Below, in pieces: positions 38,072 through 46,607 of a stretch of 64,000 nt of DNA; the first letter of the stretch is position 1; each line of letters opens with the position of its first letter. Both the position numbers and the translations under genes were made by a program. This DNA comes from Rhizobium sp. 16-449-1b (GTDB lineage Bacteria > Pseudomonadota > Alphaproteobacteria > Rhizobiales > Rhizobiaceae), in the NCBI RefSeq assembly GCF_017741935.1, contig NZ_JAGHMH010000005.1, positions 177,168 through 241,167 on the forward strand, written 5' to 3'. The notes under the pieces are model-generated. The model had not been told where the DNA came from and made no database searches. It was given only the letters and a program-made list of their open reading frames with translations.

Positions 38072-38587
38072 ATGAATACGAAAATCAAGCCGCAGGCGGT
38101 ATCGAACTTCCGTGAACAGCAGGACCTGGGTATCCGCGATCTTTACATGGAATCCCTTCATCTTGTTGAACGTCTTCACCGTCGTCTTCTGGATGTCATC
38201 AAGGACGAATTCGACCGTCAGGGTCGCAGCGACGTCAACGCCATCCAGGCTCTCCTCCTCTTCAACATCGGCAATTCGGAACTGACCGCCGGCGAACTTC
38301 GCTCTCGCGGTTACTACCTGGGCTCCAACGTTTCCTACAACGTCAAGAAGCTCGTCGACCTCGGCTTCATCAACCACCAGCGCTCGCGCATCGACCGTCG
38401 CTCGGTCCGCATCAGCCTGACGGAAACCGGCCAGGAAATCGCCGAGACGGTTGCCAAGCTCTATGAGCGCCACACGGCATCGATCGACAAGGTCGGCGGC
38501 ATCGGCACCGACGAGTTCGCGCAGATGAACAAGCTGCTGACCCGTCTCGACCGCTTCTGGAACGACTCGATCATGTATCGTCTCTAA
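38072..38587 (+). CDS. ldtR: MarR family transcriptional regulator LdtR
   Basis: 171 residues. Winged HTH of MarR type: VNAIQALLLFNIGNSELTAGEL, recognition region RGYYLGSNVSYNVKKLVDLGF and wing INHQRSRIDRRSVRISLTETG. Nearly identical in layout to LdtR studied in Sinorhizobium and Liberibacter, which activates the L,D-transpeptidase gene and is linked to osmotic tolerance; the ldtP-like gene is downstream here. A GTGAGG site lies before the ATG. A terminator separates it from ldtP, so control is expected in trans at the ldtP promoter. Confidence 0.88.
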   Translation: MNTKIKPQAVSNFREQQDLGIRDLYMESLHLVERLHRRLLDVIKDEFDRQGRSDVNAIQALLLFNIGNSELTAGELRSRGYYLGSNVSYNVKKLVDLGFINHQRSRIDRRSVRISLTETGQEIAETVAKLYERHTASIDKVGGIGTDEFAQMNKLLTRLDRFWNDSIMYRL

Positions 38588-38613
38588 GCAACAAGACCCC
38601 TCCAAGGTCAAAG

Positions 38614-38648
38614 AAAGCCGGATGCGTTTCCCTGCGCGTCCGGCTTTG
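38614..38648 (+). terminator. ldtR terminator
   Basis: Stem AAAGCCGGA/TCCGGCTTT, extended inward by TGCG/CGCG pairing, loop TTTCCCTG. Short T-run (CTTTG). Confidence 0.65.
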
Positions 38649-39046
38649 CCGTTTGCGCCGACGTGGCATCTTTGCAACGCATGGCCGGCCAACCGTGCTT
38701 CGAACCTTAAACCCCTGTATTCAAGCCGCCTTTTAACCGCTATTAGCCGGCAGAATCCTTGCAATGGTTTGGTTCATTCTTCGCTTCGATCGCTATCGAA
38801 AGTTGCACTTTTCGGCGGAGACACGAATTGGCCATATTAGCATGGCAGCGGAAATACACGGCAATCGGCGCTTTTCGAATCCGGGGTTTTGAGAACCTCG
38901 TCTTTCCTGCTCGCGATCATGTGATCGCCGGCAGCGAGAATTTGAGCTGCGCCGTGGCAACGGATGGGTAGTGACTGCGTTATTCGCGGTGACGAAGGGC
39001 AAAGCCACCGGTCTCTCAAGCGGCGGCATTATTGTGGTTGGGATGC
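38649..39046 (+). promoter_or_regulatory. Long upstream region of the L,D-transpeptidase gene
   Basis: About 400 bases without a convincing gene between the ldtR terminator and ldtP. It is the expected binding region for LdtR, but I see no clear palindrome that I could name as its operator. The sequence near 38700-38760 is AT-richer, with TTTTAACC and TATTAGCC, where the promoter may lie. Confidence 0.35.
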
Positions 39047-40351
39047 ATGTCTAAAAAAACAGGTACTGAAGCTCTCTCTCGGCGGGCATTTCTTGCTTCG
39101 GCCGCAGCCGTTGGCGCAAGCTCGGTAGCGGCGCCGGCTCTGGCGCAATCGGCAATCGATTCGCTCATCAATGCACCGGAGCGCGGTGACTGGGACGACC
39201 AGTTCGATGCGAAAGCCGCTTCGCGTACGGCAACCGCCGTGGTGTCGAACACCCCGATCCTCGGACCGCAGTCCGTCCCCAGCATTCAGCAGGCGATTGC
39301 CCAGTATCAGCAGATCGCATCAGCAGGCGGTTGGCCGCAGGTCAATCCGGGCCAGCAGCGCCTGCAGATCGGCGTCACCGATCAGTCCGTCCAGGCCCTG
39401 CGCCAGCGCCTCTTCGTCACCGGCGACCTGCCGCAGGAAGCCGGCATGTCCTCGTCCTTCGATTCCTACGTCGATGGCGCGGTCAAGCGCTTCCAGGCAC
39501 GTCATGGTCTCCCGGCCGACGGCGTGCTTGGTGAGTTCACGCTGAAGGCGATGAACATCCCGGCCGACGTGCGCCTGCAGCAGCTGAACACCAACCTGAT
39601 CCGCCTGCAGACCTTCCCGGAAGAACTCGGCCGTCGCCACGTGATGGTCAACATCCCGGCCGCTTATGTCGAAGGCATCGAGGACGGCAGTGTCGTCACG
39701 CGTCACAACGCGGTTGTCGGCCGCCTCAGCCGCCCGACGCACCTGGTCAACTCGAAGATCTACGAGGTCATCCTCAATCCTTACTGGACCGCGCCGCGCT
39801 CGATCGTCGAAAAGGACATCGTGCCGCTGATGCGCAAGGACCCGACTTATCTGACGAAGAACAACATTCGTCTGATCGACGGCAAGGGTACGGAGGTCGC
39901 CCCGGAGACGATCGACTGGAACGCTGAAAAGGCGCCGAACCTGATGTTCCGTCAGGACCCGGGCAAGATCAACGCCATGGCGTCGACGAAAATCAACTTC
40001 TACAACAAGAACGGCGAGTACATGCACGACACGCCGCAGCAGGGCCTGTTCAACAAGCTCATGCGCTTCGAGTCGTCAGGCTGCGTCCGCGTCCAGAACG
40101 TTCGCGACCTGACCACCTGGCTGCTGCGCGACACGCCTCCGTGGTCCCGCCAGCAGATGGAGCAGGTGATCACCACCCGCGTCAACACGCCGATCAAGCT
40201 GGCCGAGGAAGTGCCTGTATACTTCGTCTACATCTCCGCCTGGGGCATGCCTGACGGTATCGTGCAGTTCCGAGACGATATCTACCAGATGGACGGCAAT
40301 GCCGAACTCGCGCTCGACACGACATCAGGCATGGAGCAGCCGGTTCAGTAA
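39047..40351 (+). CDS. ldtP: L,D-transpeptidase (YkuD) with peptidoglycan-binding domain
   Basis: 434 residues from the ATG at 39047 (an in-frame TTG 15 bases earlier is unlikely). A twin-arginine-like signal (SRRAFLASAAAVGASS, AxA site APALAQ) exports it. A PG_binding_1 domain follows at residues ~110-170 (VQALRQRLFVTGDLP...FQARHGLPADG). The YkuD catalytic domain has the His of HDTPQQGLF and the nucleophile in SSGCVRVQN. It makes 3-3 cross-links or anchors proteins to peptidoglycan. It is the expected target of LdtR; the symbol follows the Liberibacter pair and is by analogy. Confidence 0.85.
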   Translation: MSKKTGTEALSRRAFLASAAAVGASSVAAPALAQSAIDSLINAPERGDWDDQFDAKAASRTATAVVSNTPILGPQSVPSIQQAIAQYQQIASAGGWPQVNPGQQRLQIGVTDQSVQALRQRLFVTGDLPQEAGMSSSFDSYVDGAVKRFQARHGLPADGVLGEFTLKAMNIPADVRLQQLNTNLIRLQTFPEELGRRHVMVNIPAAYVEGIEDGSVVTRHNAVVGRLSRPTHLVNSKIYEVILNPYWTAPRSIVEKDIVPLMRKDPTYLTKNNIRLIDGKGTEVAPETIDWNAEKAPNLMFRQDPGKINAMASTKINFYNKNGEYMHDTPQQGLFNKLMRFESSGCVRVQNVRDLTTWLLRDTPPWSRQQMEQVITTRVNTPIKLAEEVPVYFVYISAWGMPDGIVQFRDDIYQMDGNAELALDTTSGMEQPVQ

Positions 40352-40376
40352 GGGCCGCAAGCTGCCTCAGAGTTAT

Positions 40377-40408
40377 AAAAAACCGCGTCTTTCATGGCGC
40401 GGTTTTTT
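40377..40408 (+). terminator. ldtP terminator
   Basis: Stem AAAAAACCGCG/CGCGGTTTTTT around a 10-base loop, with T-runs on both strands. Confidence 0.9.
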
Positions 40409-40505
40409 GTTGCGCGTAGATTGCCCAGCAAATGTCGCTCTCCGTATTGCCCTTGGCGGGGCAGGGCGCTAATAGCCTAGCGCATTCCAGTTAAGGAGCC
40501 TGCCG

Positions 40506-41804
40506 ATGACCAATGCTTCTACCCAGACCTTCTTCAATCGCTCGCTTGCCGACACCGATCCGGAAATCTTCGGTTCGATCCAAAAGGAACTCGGTCGCCA
40601 GCGTCATGAGATCGAGTTGATCGCTTCGGAGAACATCGTTTCCCGCGCGGTTCTGGAAGCCCAGGGCTCCATCATGACCAACAAGTACGCCGAGGGATAT
40701 CCGGGCAAGCGCTATTATGGCGGCTGCCAGTTCGTCGATATCGCGGAAGAACTCGCGATCGAACGCGCCAAGAAGCTGTTCGGCGTCAACTTCGCCAACG
40801 TTCAGCCGAACTCCGGTTCGCAGATGAACCAAGCTGTCTTCCTCGCGCTGCTGCAGCCGGGCGACACCTTCATGGGTCTCGACCTGAACTCGGGCGGTCA
40901 CCTGACCCACGGTTCGCCGGTCAACATGTCCGGCAAGTGGTTCAACGTCGTCTCCTACGGCGTTCGCGAAGGCGACAACCTGCTCGACATGGACGACGTC
41001 GCTGAAAAGGCCCGCACCCACAAGCCGAAGCTGATCATCGCAGGCGGCACCGCTTATTCCCGCATCTGGGACTGGAAGCGCTTCCGCGAGATCGCCGATG
41101 AAGTCGGCGCCTACCTCATGGTCGACATGGCTCACATCGCCGGTCTCGTTGCCGGTGGCCAGCATCCGTCGCCGTTCCCGCACTGCCATGTCGCGACCAC
41201 CACGACCCACAAGTCGCTGCGCGGCCCGCGCGGTGGTGTCATCCTGACCAACGACGAAGATCTGGCGAAGAAGTTCAACTCGGCCGTCTTCCCGGGTCTC
41301 CAGGGTGGTCCGCTCATGCACATCATCGCCGCCAAGGCCGTTGCCTTCGGCGAAGCGCTGCAGCCCGAGTTCAAGGACTACGCCGCCCAGATCGTCAAGA
41401 ACGCCAAGGCGCTCGCCGATACGCTGATCGCAGGTGGCCTCGACGTCGTCTCCGGCGGCACCGACAACCACCTGATGCTGGTCGACCTTCGCAAGAAGAA
41501 CGCGACGGGCAAGCGCGCGGAAGCAGCACTCGGCCGCGCCTACATCACCTGCAACAAGAACGGCATCCCGTTCGACCCTGAAAAGCCCTTGGTCACCTCC
41601 GGCGTGCGCCTCGGCGCGCCTGCCGGCACGACGCGCGGCTTCAAGGAAGCGGAATTCAAGGAAATCGGCAATCTCATCGTTGAGGTTCTCGATGGCTTGA
41701 AGGCCGCCAACTCCGACGAAGGCAATGCCAGCGTCGAAGCAGCCGTACGCGACAAGGTGATGAACCTCACCGGCCGCTTCCCAATGTACGACTACATCGG
41801 CTAA
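40506..41804 (+). CDS. glyA: Serine hydroxymethyltransferase
   Basis: 432 residues. PLP enzyme that converts serine and THF to glycine and methylene-THF. The PLP lysine is in [16 protein letters not shown]; the N-terminal [20 protein letters not shown] and [10 protein letters not shown] are diagnostic. Codon use is strongly biased, as expected for high expression. It heads the glyA-nrdR-ribD-ribE cluster, with 9 bases to nrdR. Confidence 0.98.
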   Translation: MTNASTQTFFNRSLADTDPEIFGSIQKELGRQRHEIELIASENIVSRAVLEAQGSIMTNKYAEGYPGKRYYGGCQFVDIAEELAIERAKKLFGVNFANVQPNSGSQMNQAVFLALLQPGDTFMGLDLNSGGHLTHGSPVNMSGKWFNVVSYGVREGDNLLDMDDVAEKARTHKPKLIIAGGTAYSRIWDWKRFREIADEVGAYLMVDMAHIAGLVAGGQHPSPFPHCHVATTTTHKSLRGPRGGVILTNDEDLAKKFNSAVFPGLQGGPLMHIIAAKAVAFGEALQPEFKDYAAQIVKNAKALADTLIAGGLDVVSGGTDNHLMLVDLRKKNATGKRAEAALGRAYITCNKNGIPFDPEKPLVTSGVRLGAPAGTTRGFKEAEFKEIGNLIVEVLDGLKAANSDEGNASVEAAVRDKVMNLTGRFPMYDYIG

Positions 41805-41813
41805 GGATAGCGC

Positions 41814-42290
41814 ATGCGCTGCCCATTCTGCGGATCGGAAGACACACAGGTCAAGGATTCACGCCCGGCGGAGGACAACACGTCCATCCGCCGCAGGCGT
41901 ATCTGTCCTGATTGCGGCGGTCGCTTCACGACCTTCGAGCGCGTGCAGCTGCGCGAGCTCATGGTTTCGAAGAAGACCGGCCGCAAGGTTCCCTTCGATC
42001 GCGACAAGCTGGTGCGTTCCTTCGAGATCGCACTGCGCAAGCGCCCCGTCGACCGCGACCGCATAGAGCGCGCGGTTTCAGGCATCGTGCGGCGTCTGGA
42101 AAGCTCCGGCGAAGTCGAAATCAGCTCCGAGCAGATCGGCCTGCAGGTTCTCGAAGCGCTGAAGAGCCTCGATGACGTCGGCTTCGTGCGCTACGCTTCG
42201 GTCTACCGCGATTTCTCTCATGCCGAGGATTTCGAGAAGGTGATCTCGGAGATCAACGCCAAGATCGCTCGCGATCCCTTGGATAGCTGA
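41814..42290 (+). CDS. nrdR: Transcriptional repressor NrdR
   Basis: 158 residues. A zinc ribbon ([17 protein letters not shown] ... [15 protein letters not shown]) is followed by an ATP-cone domain (residues ~49-139: [20 protein letters not shown]). NrdR senses ATP/dATP and represses ribonucleotide reductase genes at NrdR boxes. Tightly packed between glyA (9 bases) and ribD (3 bases), the standard alphaproteobacterial order. Confidence 0.97.
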   Translation: MRCPFCGSEDTQVKDSRPAEDNTSIRRRRICPDCGGRFTTFERVQLRELMVSKKTGRKVPFDRDKLVRSFEIALRKRPVDRDRIERAVSGIVRRLESSGEVEISSEQIGLQVLEALKSLDDVGFVRYASVYRDFSHAEDFEKVISEINAKIARDPLDS

Positions 42291-42293
42291 GCG

Positions 42294-43580
42294 ATGAGCG
42301 CTTCGTCAGACGACGCGCAATTCATGCAGGAGGCGATCCGCCTGGGTCTCCTCCATCTCGGCCAGACATCCACAAACCCCTCCGTTGGTTGCGTCGTCGT
42401 GCGCGACGGCAGGATCGTTGGCCGCGGCACGACCGCCGTCGGCGGTCGCCCGCATGCCGAGCCTCAGGCCTTGGCCGAGGCAGGTGAACTGGCACGCGGC
42501 GCCACCGCCTATGTCACGCTGGAGCCATGCTCCCACCACGGCAAGACGCCGCCCTGCGCCGATGCGCTGATCGCATCCGGCGTGTCCCGCGTCGTCATCA
42601 GCGTCACCGATCCCGACGAGCGCGTGTCGGGCAGGGGCATATCCATGCTTCGCGATGCCGGCATCACGGTCGAGACCAGGCTGCTGGAAGAGGAGGGCCG
42701 CCACTCGCTGGCCGCCTATCTCACCCGCCAGACGAAGAACCGCCCCTATGTGATTCTGAAACTTGCCATTTCTCAAGACGGCATGATCGGCCGCATGGGC
42801 GAGGGCCAGATCGCCATCACCGGTCCCGCAGCGCGCGCCGAGGTGCAGCAGCTGCGCGCCGAGACGGATGCGATCCTGGTCGGTATCGGCACCGCCGTTG
42901 CCGACGATCCGGAATTGACGGTGCGCATCCCGGGGCTTGAGGGGCGCTCGCCGGTGCGTGTTGTGCTGGATCCATTGCTTGAGTTGCCGTTGACGTCGAA
43001 GCTGGTGCGGACGGCGCGGCAGGTGCCCGTTATCGTGGTGGGGCGTGAGGAGGTCTCAGAGGCGTGGGAGCAAGATTTACCCCCCTCTGTCCTGCCGGAC
43101 ATCTCCCCCACAAGGGGGGAGATCGACTCGCGGCAAGCTTCTGTCCAAAACGTTGAAGGTGGAACGAGTGGCCGTCCCCAGCCAATCTCCCCACTTGTGG
43201 GGGAGATGCCCGGCAGGGCAGAGGGGGGTATCTCAATCGCCGACGCCTCGAACAATCAACTCGAATCCCGCCGCCAAGCCCTCGAATCCGCTGGCGTCGA
43301 AGTCGTCTACTGCCACCCCTACCACCCGGAACAGCTTCTCCCGGCACTCGCCTCCCGCGGCATTTCCTCGCTGCTGGTCGAAGGCGGCGCCAAGACGGCG
43401 CGGCTTTTCCTCGAGGCAGGCTATGTCGACCGCATCCTCCTCTACCAGGGCCCAGGCACGATCGGGCAAGGCGGTATTGAAACGCCGATCCGCAAAACCG
43501 ATATTCCATCCGATTTCAAGCATGTGGGCACGCGCAGAGTTGGCGACGACAGCCTGGACGAATACGAAAGAGAAGTTTGA
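42294..43580 (+). CDS. ribD: Bifunctional riboflavin deaminase/reductase RibD with an in-frame palindromic insert
   Basis: 428 residues, about 50 longer than usual. The N-terminal deaminase has its zinc site at His54-Ala-Glu56 and PCSHHGKTPPC (Cys79, Cys88). The reductase domain starts near residue 150 (YVILKLAISQDGMIG) and ends with LLVEGGAKTARLFLEAGYVDR. Residues 262-312 are encoded by a 153-bp inverted-repeat element (43078-43230) read through without a stop, giving low-complexity sequence such as DLPPSVLPDISPTRGE and PISPLVGEMPGRAEGG. Reading resumes normally at LESRRQALESAGVEVVY. The insert lies in a loop-like region between conserved blocks, so the enzyme may still work. Its stop overlaps the ribE start. 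Confidence 0.92.
   Translation: MSASSDDAQFMQEAIRLGLLHLGQTSTNPSVGCVVVRDGRIVGRGTTAVGGRPHAEPQALAEAGELARGATAYVTLEPCSHHGKTPPCADALIASGVSRVVISVTDPDERVSGRGISMLRDAGITVETRLLEEEGRHSLAAYLTRQTKNRPYVILKLAISQDGMIGRMGEGQIAITGPAARAEVQQLRAETDAILVGIGTAVADDPELTVRIPGLEGRSPVRVVLDPLLELPLTSKLVRTARQVPVIVVGREEVSEAWEQDLPPSVLPDISPTRGEIDSRQASVQNVEGGTSGRPQPISPLVGEMPGRAEGGISIADASNNQLESRRQALESAGVEVVYCHPYHPEQLLPALASRGISSLLVEGGAKTARLFLEAGYVDRILLYQGPGTIGQGGIETPIRKTDIPSDFKHVGTRRVGDDSLDEYEREV
43078..43230. repeat. Rhizobium-type palindromic mosaic element inside ribD
   Basis: Two 46-base arms (43078-43123 and 43185-43230) are inverted copies that match at 43 of 46 positions, around a 61-base centre. Each arm also contains its own small hairpin (ATCTCCCCC...GGGGGAGAT). 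The whole is 153 bp, a multiple of three, bounded by TA on both sides, and at least four of the six reading frames are open through it. It resembles the RIME class of intergenic mosaic repeats of Rhizobium, but lies within a coding sequence. I saw no second copy in this window. Confidence 0.85.
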
Positions 43581-44200
43581 TGTTTACAGGCATTGTCACC
43601 GACGTCGGCACGATCGAATCCATCTCTCCGTTGAAGGAGGGCATCAAGCTCCGCGTCGCGACCAGCTATGACCCCGCGACCATCGACATGGGCGCTTCGA
43701 TCTCGCATTCCGGCATTTGCCTGACCGTCACCGGCCTGCCCGAAGAGGGCAGCAACGGCCGCTGGTTCGAGGTGGAAGCCTGGGAAGAAGCGCTGCGCCT
43801 GACGACGATCGGCACCTGGAAAGAGGGCAGCCCCGTCAATCTGGAGCGCTCGCTGAAGATCGGCGACGAGCTGGGCGGCCACATCGTCTCCGGCCATGTC
43901 GACGGCAAGGCCGAGATCCTCTCCGTCACCGAAGAGGGTGATGCCACCCGTTTCCGCATCCGCGCGCCGGAGCATCTGGCGAAGTTCGTTGCGCCGAAGG
44001 GTTCGATCGCCCTTGACGGCACCTCGCTGACGGTCAACGCCGTCGATGGCACTGATTTCGACGTTCTGCTTATTCGCCACACGCTCGAGGTCACGACCTG
44101 GGGCAAGCGTCAGGCCGGCGATTTCGTCAATTTCGAAGTCGACACCATGGCTCGCTACGCCGCTAGGCTGGCCGAGTTCCCGGTCGCGAAAGCAGAATAA
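43580..44200 (+). CDS. ribE: Riboflavin synthase
   Basis: 206 residues. Dismutates two lumazines to riboflavin. Two tandem lumazine-binding domains are visible, each opening with the MFTGIV / GHIVSGHVDG pattern, and the catalytic N-terminus MFTGIVTDVG is intact. The ATG shares its A with the ribD stop (TGATG); a TTG three bases upstream is not needed. The last 38 bases overlap the convergent GNAT gene. Confidence 0.96.
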   Translation: MFTGIVTDVGTIESISPLKEGIKLRVATSYDPATIDMGASISHSGICLTVTGLPEEGSNGRWFEVEAWEEALRLTTIGTWKEGSPVNLERSLKIGDELGGHIVSGHVDGKAEILSVTEEGDATRFRIRAPEHLAKFVAPKGSIALDGTSLTVNAVDGTDFDVLLIRHTLEVTTWGKRQAGDFVNFEVDTMARYAARLAEFPVAKAE

Positions 44201-44699
44201 CCTCGCCATTGTAGTTCGAGCGCCTCGCATCGCCAAAGCCGAGCTTTTCGGCGAGGCGCAGCGAGGCGGCGTTGTCGGGATCGATGATGCAGCTCATCGG
44301 CCGTGCCGGAAAGTGCACCTCTGCCCAGCCGATCAATGCTCGCAGCGCCTCGGTCGCGTAGCCCTTTCCCTGAGCCTCCGGCATCAACGCCCAGCCTGTT
44401 TCCAGCGTCCCCTCGGTGCTGACGGGCTGCATGTCGCGCTTCATCTCCAGGAAGCCTGCTTCGCCCACGAACTTCCCGCTCTCTTTCTCTTCGATGGCGA
44501 GGAAGCCGAAACCCATGTGGTGCCACATCCCGGCGACGCGCAGCATGCGCCCCCAGCTCTGCTCGCGCGTCGATGCCACCCCGCTGATGAAGCGTACGAC
44601 CGCATCGTTGCTCCAGAGCGCATGATAGGCCTCAAAATCCTCAAGCGCGTGCGGGCGCAGGATCAGCCGCTCGGTCTCTATCGTCGGTATCTCGGTCAT
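44163..44699 (-). CDS. GNAT family N-acetyltransferase (RimJ/RimL-like)
   Basis: 178 residues. It starts with the IPTIETERLILRPHALEDFEAY pattern of RimJ/RimL-type acetyltransferases; the acetyl-CoA loop is GWALMPEAQGKGYATEAL, followed by IDPDNAASLRLAEKLGF. The substrate is unknown. It lies on the opposite strand between ribE and ribH and overlaps the ribE 3' end by 38 bases. It may share a transcript with the cupin gene upstream (17 bases). Confidence 0.88.
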   Translation of the reverse strand: MTEIPTIETERLILRPHALEDFEAYHALWSNDAVVRFISGVASTREQSWGRMLRVAGMWHHMGFGFLAIEEKESGKFVGEAGFLEMKRDMQPVSTEGTLETGWALMPEAQGKGYATEALRALIGWAEVHFPARPMSCIIDPDNAASLRLAEKLGFGDARRSNYNGEVILLSRPGTRPA

Positions 44700-44716
44700 C
44701 GCGATCGCTTTCCTCG

Positions 44717-45220
44717 TCAGGACCCAGGCTCGCCATCCCAGTAATCAAGACCGTCGCCGGGGCGGCCCATCACGCGAAACGATCGATCGGGTGCCCCCTC
44801 GCGGCGCGTCTTCGAGAGAAACTTGCCCGAGTCCGGATATTCGACGATATCGGTCGCAGCCTTCGTAGAGATGCCGAGATAGATCAGCGGGGTGGCACCT
44901 GTGTTGATGATCTGGTGCGCCGTCTCCGGCCCGCCCGCCGGCGCGCCGAGCACGTCGCCCTTGCGGATCGGATAGCGCTCCGTTCCGAAGCGATATTCGC
45001 CCGTCCCCTCGATCACGAAGAACATCTCGTCCTCGGCATGATGGTTGTGGAAGGGACAGCCCGATTTGCCCGCAGGCACTTCGTTATAGCTGACGCCGAG
45101 CCCTTTCAGCCCGAGCATCGCACCGAAGGATGTATCGGCGCTCTGGTAAAACTCTCCCTGTTTCCAGCGCTCAAGGCTGAGTGCATCCACGTTGATAACG
45201 GGTGTTTGCTGATCGGTCAT
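44717..45220 (-). CDS. Cupin domain protein
   Basis: 167 residues. A single conserved cupin barrel: motif 1 GKSGCPFHNHHAEDEMFFVIEGTGEYRFG and motif 2 GDVLGAPAGGPETAHQIINTG supply the metal-binding histidines and glutamate. Function unknown; single-domain cupins of this type include dioxygenases and isomerases. Like the GNAT gene it interrupts the riboflavin cluster on the other strand. The 230-base divergent region to ribH contains no visible FMN riboswitch. Confidence 0.85.
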   Translation of the reverse strand: MTDQQTPVINVDALSLERWKQGEFYQSADTSFGAMLGLKGLGVSYNEVPAGKSGCPFHNHHAEDEMFFVIEGTGEYRFGTERYPIRKGDVLGAPAGGPETAHQIINTGATPLIYLGISTKAATDIVEYPDSGKFLSKTRREGAPDRSFRVMGRPGDGLDYWDGEPGS

Positions 45221-45450
45221 TCTCGTCTCCCTTTACCTCAGGGAACTATGAGTTTGCGCGGGAAATCAACCCGTTATCGATCACGACCTGGCGTTTTCGC
45301 CCCGGCAGTCCGCCAGCACCTCGACACCCGCCGGGACGATTCGCGATTTTGCACCGCAGCCATGAGCCGAATTTGCTTGCCATTCTGCCGAAGGCATGTT
45401 TTGACCGCCGCCTGTCGAACGGCAAGTCCTCTAGGAAATGAAGGTGACCC

Positions 45451-45906
45451 ATGGCGCGAGAAACCGCTCCTCATATCTTGATCGTTGAAGCACGTTTCTA
45501 CGACGACATGGCTGATGCTCTCCTGGAAGGCGCAACCTTCGCATTGACCGAAGCCGGCGCGACCTATGACGTCGTCACCGTTCCCGGCGCGCTGGAAATT
45601 CCGGCTGCGATTGCAATGGCTCTCGATGGAGCGGATAATGACGGCACGAACTACGACGGCTACGTCGCGCTCGGCATGGTCATCCGCGGCGAGACCTATC
45701 ACTTCGATATCGTGTCGAACGAATCCTCGCGCGCTCTGATGGACCTGTCCGTCAGCGAATCCATTGCCATCGGCAATGGCATCCTGACGGTCGAAAACGA
45801 CGAGCAGGCTTGGTCGCGCGTACGCCGTTCGGATAAGGACAAGGGCGGCTTTGCCGCTCGCGCAGCTCTCACCATGATCGAGCTGAAGAAAAAGCTGGGT
45901 GCATAA
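45451..45906 (+). CDS. ribH: 6,7-dimethyl-8-ribityllumazine synthase
   Basis: 151 residues. Forms lumazine from the RibD product and dihydroxybutanone phosphate. Typical parts are [35 protein letters not shown] and [14 protein letters not shown] with the catalytic His. It is 3 bases before nusB, the common alphaproteobacterial pairing. No ribBA is present in the window. Confidence 0.96.
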   Translation: MARETAPHILIVEARFYDDMADALLEGATFALTEAGATYDVVTVPGALEIPAAIAMALDGADNDGTNYDGYVALGMVIRGETYHFDIVSNESSRALMDLSVSESIAIGNGILTVENDEQAWSRVRRSDKDKGGFAARAALTMIELKKKLGA

Positions 45907-45909
45907 GGC

Positions 45910-46392
45910 ATGAGCAACGAAAACGTAGAGCGTCCGGTCAAGGCAGCGAACCAGCGTGGCGCCGCGCGTCTCGCCGCCGTTCAGGCGCTCTATCAGATGG
46001 ATATCGGCGGCACCGGCGTTCTCGAAATCGTCGCCGAATATGAAGCCCACCGTCTCGGCCAGGAACTCGATGGCGAAACATATCTGAAGGCTGATCCTTC
46101 GTGGTTCCGTTCGATCGTCTCCGGCGTCGTGCGCGAACAGAAGCGGCTCGATCCGCTGGTTGCCTCGGCGTTGCAGGACGATTGGGCGCTGTCGCGTCTC
46201 GACAGCACCGTTCGCGCCATCCTTCGTGCCGGCGTTTTCGAGCTTCTCGACCGCAAGGACGTACCGGTCGCGGTCATCGTCACCGAGTATGTCGAGATCG
46301 CTCAGGCGTTCTTCAGCGATGATGAGCCCAAGCTCGTCAACGCTGTTCTCGACCGCATCGCCAAGCAAGTTCGCGGCGATCAGAAAAAGTAG
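45910..46392 (+). CDS. nusB: Transcription antitermination factor NusB
   Basis: 160 residues, all-helical. NusB binds boxA RNA with NusE to antiterminate rRNA operons. [19 protein letters not shown] and [17 protein letters not shown] are family landmarks. It follows ribH by 3 bases and precedes a 215-base leader before hppA. Confidence 0.95.
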   Translation: MSNENVERPVKAANQRGAARLAAVQALYQMDIGGTGVLEIVAEYEAHRLGQELDGETYLKADPSWFRSIVSGVVREQKRLDPLVASALQDDWALSRLDSTVRAILRAGVFELLDRKDVPVAVIVTEYVEIAQAFFSDDEPKLVNAVLDRIAKQVRGDQKK

Positions 46393-46561
46393 CGTTTCGC
46401 GCGCAAGAATCGGCCCCTTCCTCCGATCGGCTAATCTCCTCTTTCCCATTGCTCCGTAAGGGTTTTCAGCCCTTGCGGGCTTGACGTCCTGTTTTCCTCC
46501 CCGCAATCTCCACTCGGCGTTGCAGCATTTCTGTGGGAGGAAATGGAGACGGCGTGTTCGC

Positions 46562-46592
46562 AGCCGGAGAGGGAGTGAGCTCCGGCTCTTTT
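46562..46592 (+). promoter_or_regulatory. Hairpin in the hppA leader, next to the ribosome-binding site
   Basis: AGCCGGAG/CTCCGGCT stem with a 10-base loop and CTTTT directly after it, then GGAGGAAAG as the ribosome-binding site. It could act as a weak attenuator or mRNA stabiliser, or be the residual end of the nusB transcript. Confidence 0.4.
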
Positions 46593-46607
46593 GGAGGAAA
46601 GAGCGAA

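Noticed and set aside
45221..45450. FMN riboswitch before ribH
   Set aside because: I looked for the conserved AGGGCGGGGTGAAA-like core and its paired elements and found none.
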